Origin: an uncultured Coriobacteriaceae bacterium
Lineage (GTDB): Bacteria; Actinomycetota; Coriobacteriia; Coriobacteriales; Atopobiaceae
Direction of reading: 5' to 3'
Assembly (NCBI GenBank): GCA_900552935.1
Contig: USBN01000058.1
Location: 1-6,114, forward strand
Length of the DNA: 6,114 nucleotides
Shown: positions 5,190 to 6,114 of the stretch, in pieces
Numbering within the stretch: the first letter of the stretch is position 1
How the letters are laid out: each line of letters starts with the position of its first letter
Program-made: the position numbers and the translations under genes
The notes under the pieces: generated by a model
Seen by the model: only the letters and a program-made list of their open reading frames with translations
Databases searched by the model: none
What the model was told of the DNA's origin: nothing

Positions 5190-6023
5190 ATGATCGAAAT
5201 GCACCTAGCCGAGCGTGCCGGGCCCGACGTTTCGCCTGGCCCTCATCAGCCTGCTGTCGCGCCATTCGACACGCCTCACCTCTCAGACGAGCCCTTCGAT
5301 GTCACGTATCACAAGGGCCCGGTCATCCTCCGAGGGGACCTCATCCCCGAGCAAAGCACGACGGAGGAGCTCCTCAACTCCGAGGATTCGACCGAGTGGC
5401 TCCACATGGATCCCTGGCGCGTCCTTCGCATCCAGTCCGAGTTCGTCGATGGCTTTGGCGCCTTGGCCGACCTCGGCCCCGCCATCTCCTGCTTTGGCTC
5501 GGCCCGCACCAAGCGCGATGACCCGATGTATGCCGCGGCGCGCCGTGTGGGAAGGCTTCTCGCCCAGCGTGGCTTCGCCGTCATCACGGGTGGCGGCCCC
5601 GGCATCATGGAGGCGGCAAACAGGGGAGCGGCGAGCGCGCGTGGCAAGTCTGTGGGCCTCGGCATCGAGCTGCCGCATGAGGAGGGCATGAACCGCTGGG
5701 TCAACCTCGGCATGACGTTCAGGTACTTCTTCGTGCGCAAGACCATGTTCGTCAAGTACTCGAGCGGAGCGATCGTGTTTCCGGGTGGATTCGGCACGCT
5801 TGACGAGGGCTTCGAGCTACTCACCCTCATCCAGACTCATAAGGTCAAGAGCATGCCGGTTGTCATGTTTGGCTCGGAGTACTGGCGCGGCCTCTTCGAT
5901 TGGATCGAAGGCCCCGTGATGGACGCGGGCATGATCTCTCCGCTCGATCCTGAGCTCGTGAAAGTCACGGATGACGTGGACGAGGCGGTCGAAATCGTTA
6001 CGTGTGGCCGCTCGCTCGTGTAA
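5190..6023 (+). CDS. LOG-like Rossmann-fold protein (TIGR00730 family, long actinobacterial form)
   Basis: A 277-residue protein with the LOG ('lysine decarboxylase-like') fold from about residue 95. LOG enzymes are nucleoside 5'-monophosphate phosphoribohydrolases that split the base from a nucleotide, including cytokinin ribotides; despite old annotations they are not lysine decarboxylases. Motifs: SCFGSAR (100-106), TGGGPGIMEAANRG (133-146), RYFFVRKTMF (178-187) and PGGFGTLDE (198-206). Arg183 and Glu206 fit the family's catalytic Arg/Glu pair. About 90 residues precede the core, including GPVILRGD (43-50) and WRVLRIQSEFVDGFG (76-90), an extension I recognise from actinobacterial members; classical LOG proteins are under 200 residues. 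The C-terminus reads TDDVDEAV (260-267). I choose the ATG at 5190, with GGAGG (5180-5184) 5 nt upstream, over the TTG at 5178 that overlaps this site. An ATG at 5199 is possible. Substrate is unknown. Confidence 0.92.
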   Translation: MIEMHLAERAGPDVSPGPHQPAVAPFDTPHLSDEPFDVTYHKGPVILRGDLIPEQSTTEELLNSEDSTEWLHMDPWRVLRIQSEFVDGFGALADLGPAISCFGSARTKRDDPMYAAARRVGRLLAQRGFAVITGGGPGIMEAANRGAASARGKSVGLGIELPHEEGMNRWVNLGMTFRYFFVRKTMFVKYSSGAIVFPGGFGTLDEGFELLTLIQTHKVKSMPVVMFGSEYWRGLFDWIEGPVMDAGMISPLDPELVKVTDDVDEAVEIVTCGRSLV

Positions 6024-6052
6024 GCTGTGTCACTGAAACGTAGGATAATCGC

Positions 6053-6114
6053 CGGAACACCGGAACACCGGAACACCGGAACACCGGAACACCGGAACAC
6101 CGGAACACCGGAAC
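6053..6114. repeat. 8-bp tandem repeat (CGGAACAC), at least 7.75 copies, running off the window
   Basis: Seven exact copies of CGGAACAC span 6053-6108, followed by CGGAAC at the edge, so the true length is unknown. The array begins 30 nt after the LOG gene's stop codon. Successive CCGG tetramers can pair as CCGG-AACA-CCGG mini-hairpins. The unit is not a multiple of three and there is no gene through it. No terminator is visible between the stop codon and the repeat. The repeat probably explains why the contig stops here, or is partly an assembly artefact. Confidence 0.95.

Noticed and set aside
5837..6100. Minus-strand open frame starting in the 8-bp repeat
   Set aside because: Its N-terminus is translated tandem repeat and the rest is antisense to the LOG gene.

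Overview
The window is about 6.1 kb of GC-rich DNA with all seven recognisable genes on the + strand. It looks like a short contig from a high-GC actinobacterium. The best lineage hint is the last gene, a long LOG-family protein with the N-terminal extension and TDDVDEAV tail I associate with Actinobacteria. A host-associated Coriobacteriia member (Olsenella/Atopobiaceae-like) is my guess, based on gene style and codon use, not proof. Both ends look like assembly boundaries. Bases 1-29 are the end of the Nextera (Tn5) sequencing adapter, and the last 62 bases are an 8-bp tandem repeat running off the edge.

Layout. 30-760: HAD (Cof-type) phosphatase missing its N-terminus. 795-822: a good sigma70-type promoter, then a MarR-family regulator (853-1317) and a DegV/FakB fatty-acid-binding protein (1423-2292) with a hairpin over its stop codon. 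2537-3406: a membrane-anchored LURP-one/tubby-like protein. Its 3' region holds four copies of a small stem-loop repeat (3425-3578) and then a convincing intrinsic terminator (3586-3619). 3620-3946 is gene-free but highly structured: an inverted-repeat element with 17-bp perfect arms, and a 38-bp leader duplication whose second copy carries the ribosome binding site of crcB. 3947-4333: CrcB/Fluc fluoride channel. 4437-5177: YdcF/SanA-like DUF218 membrane protein. 5190-6023: LOG-like Rossmann-fold protein, 12 nt behind the DUF218 gene and probably co-transcribed with it.

How they fit together. Most are housekeeping or stress genes with no shared pathway. Two links are plausible: MarR next to FakB (in Firmicutes a MarR-type regulator, FabT, controls lipid synthesis while FakB feeds in exogenous fatty acids), and the DUF218-LOG pair as a two-gene operon. 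I see no defence system, CRISPR array, transposase, tRNA or rRNA. The most unusual material is non-coding: the hairpin array in the 3' region of the LURP-one gene and the inverted-repeat and duplicated-leader region before crcB.
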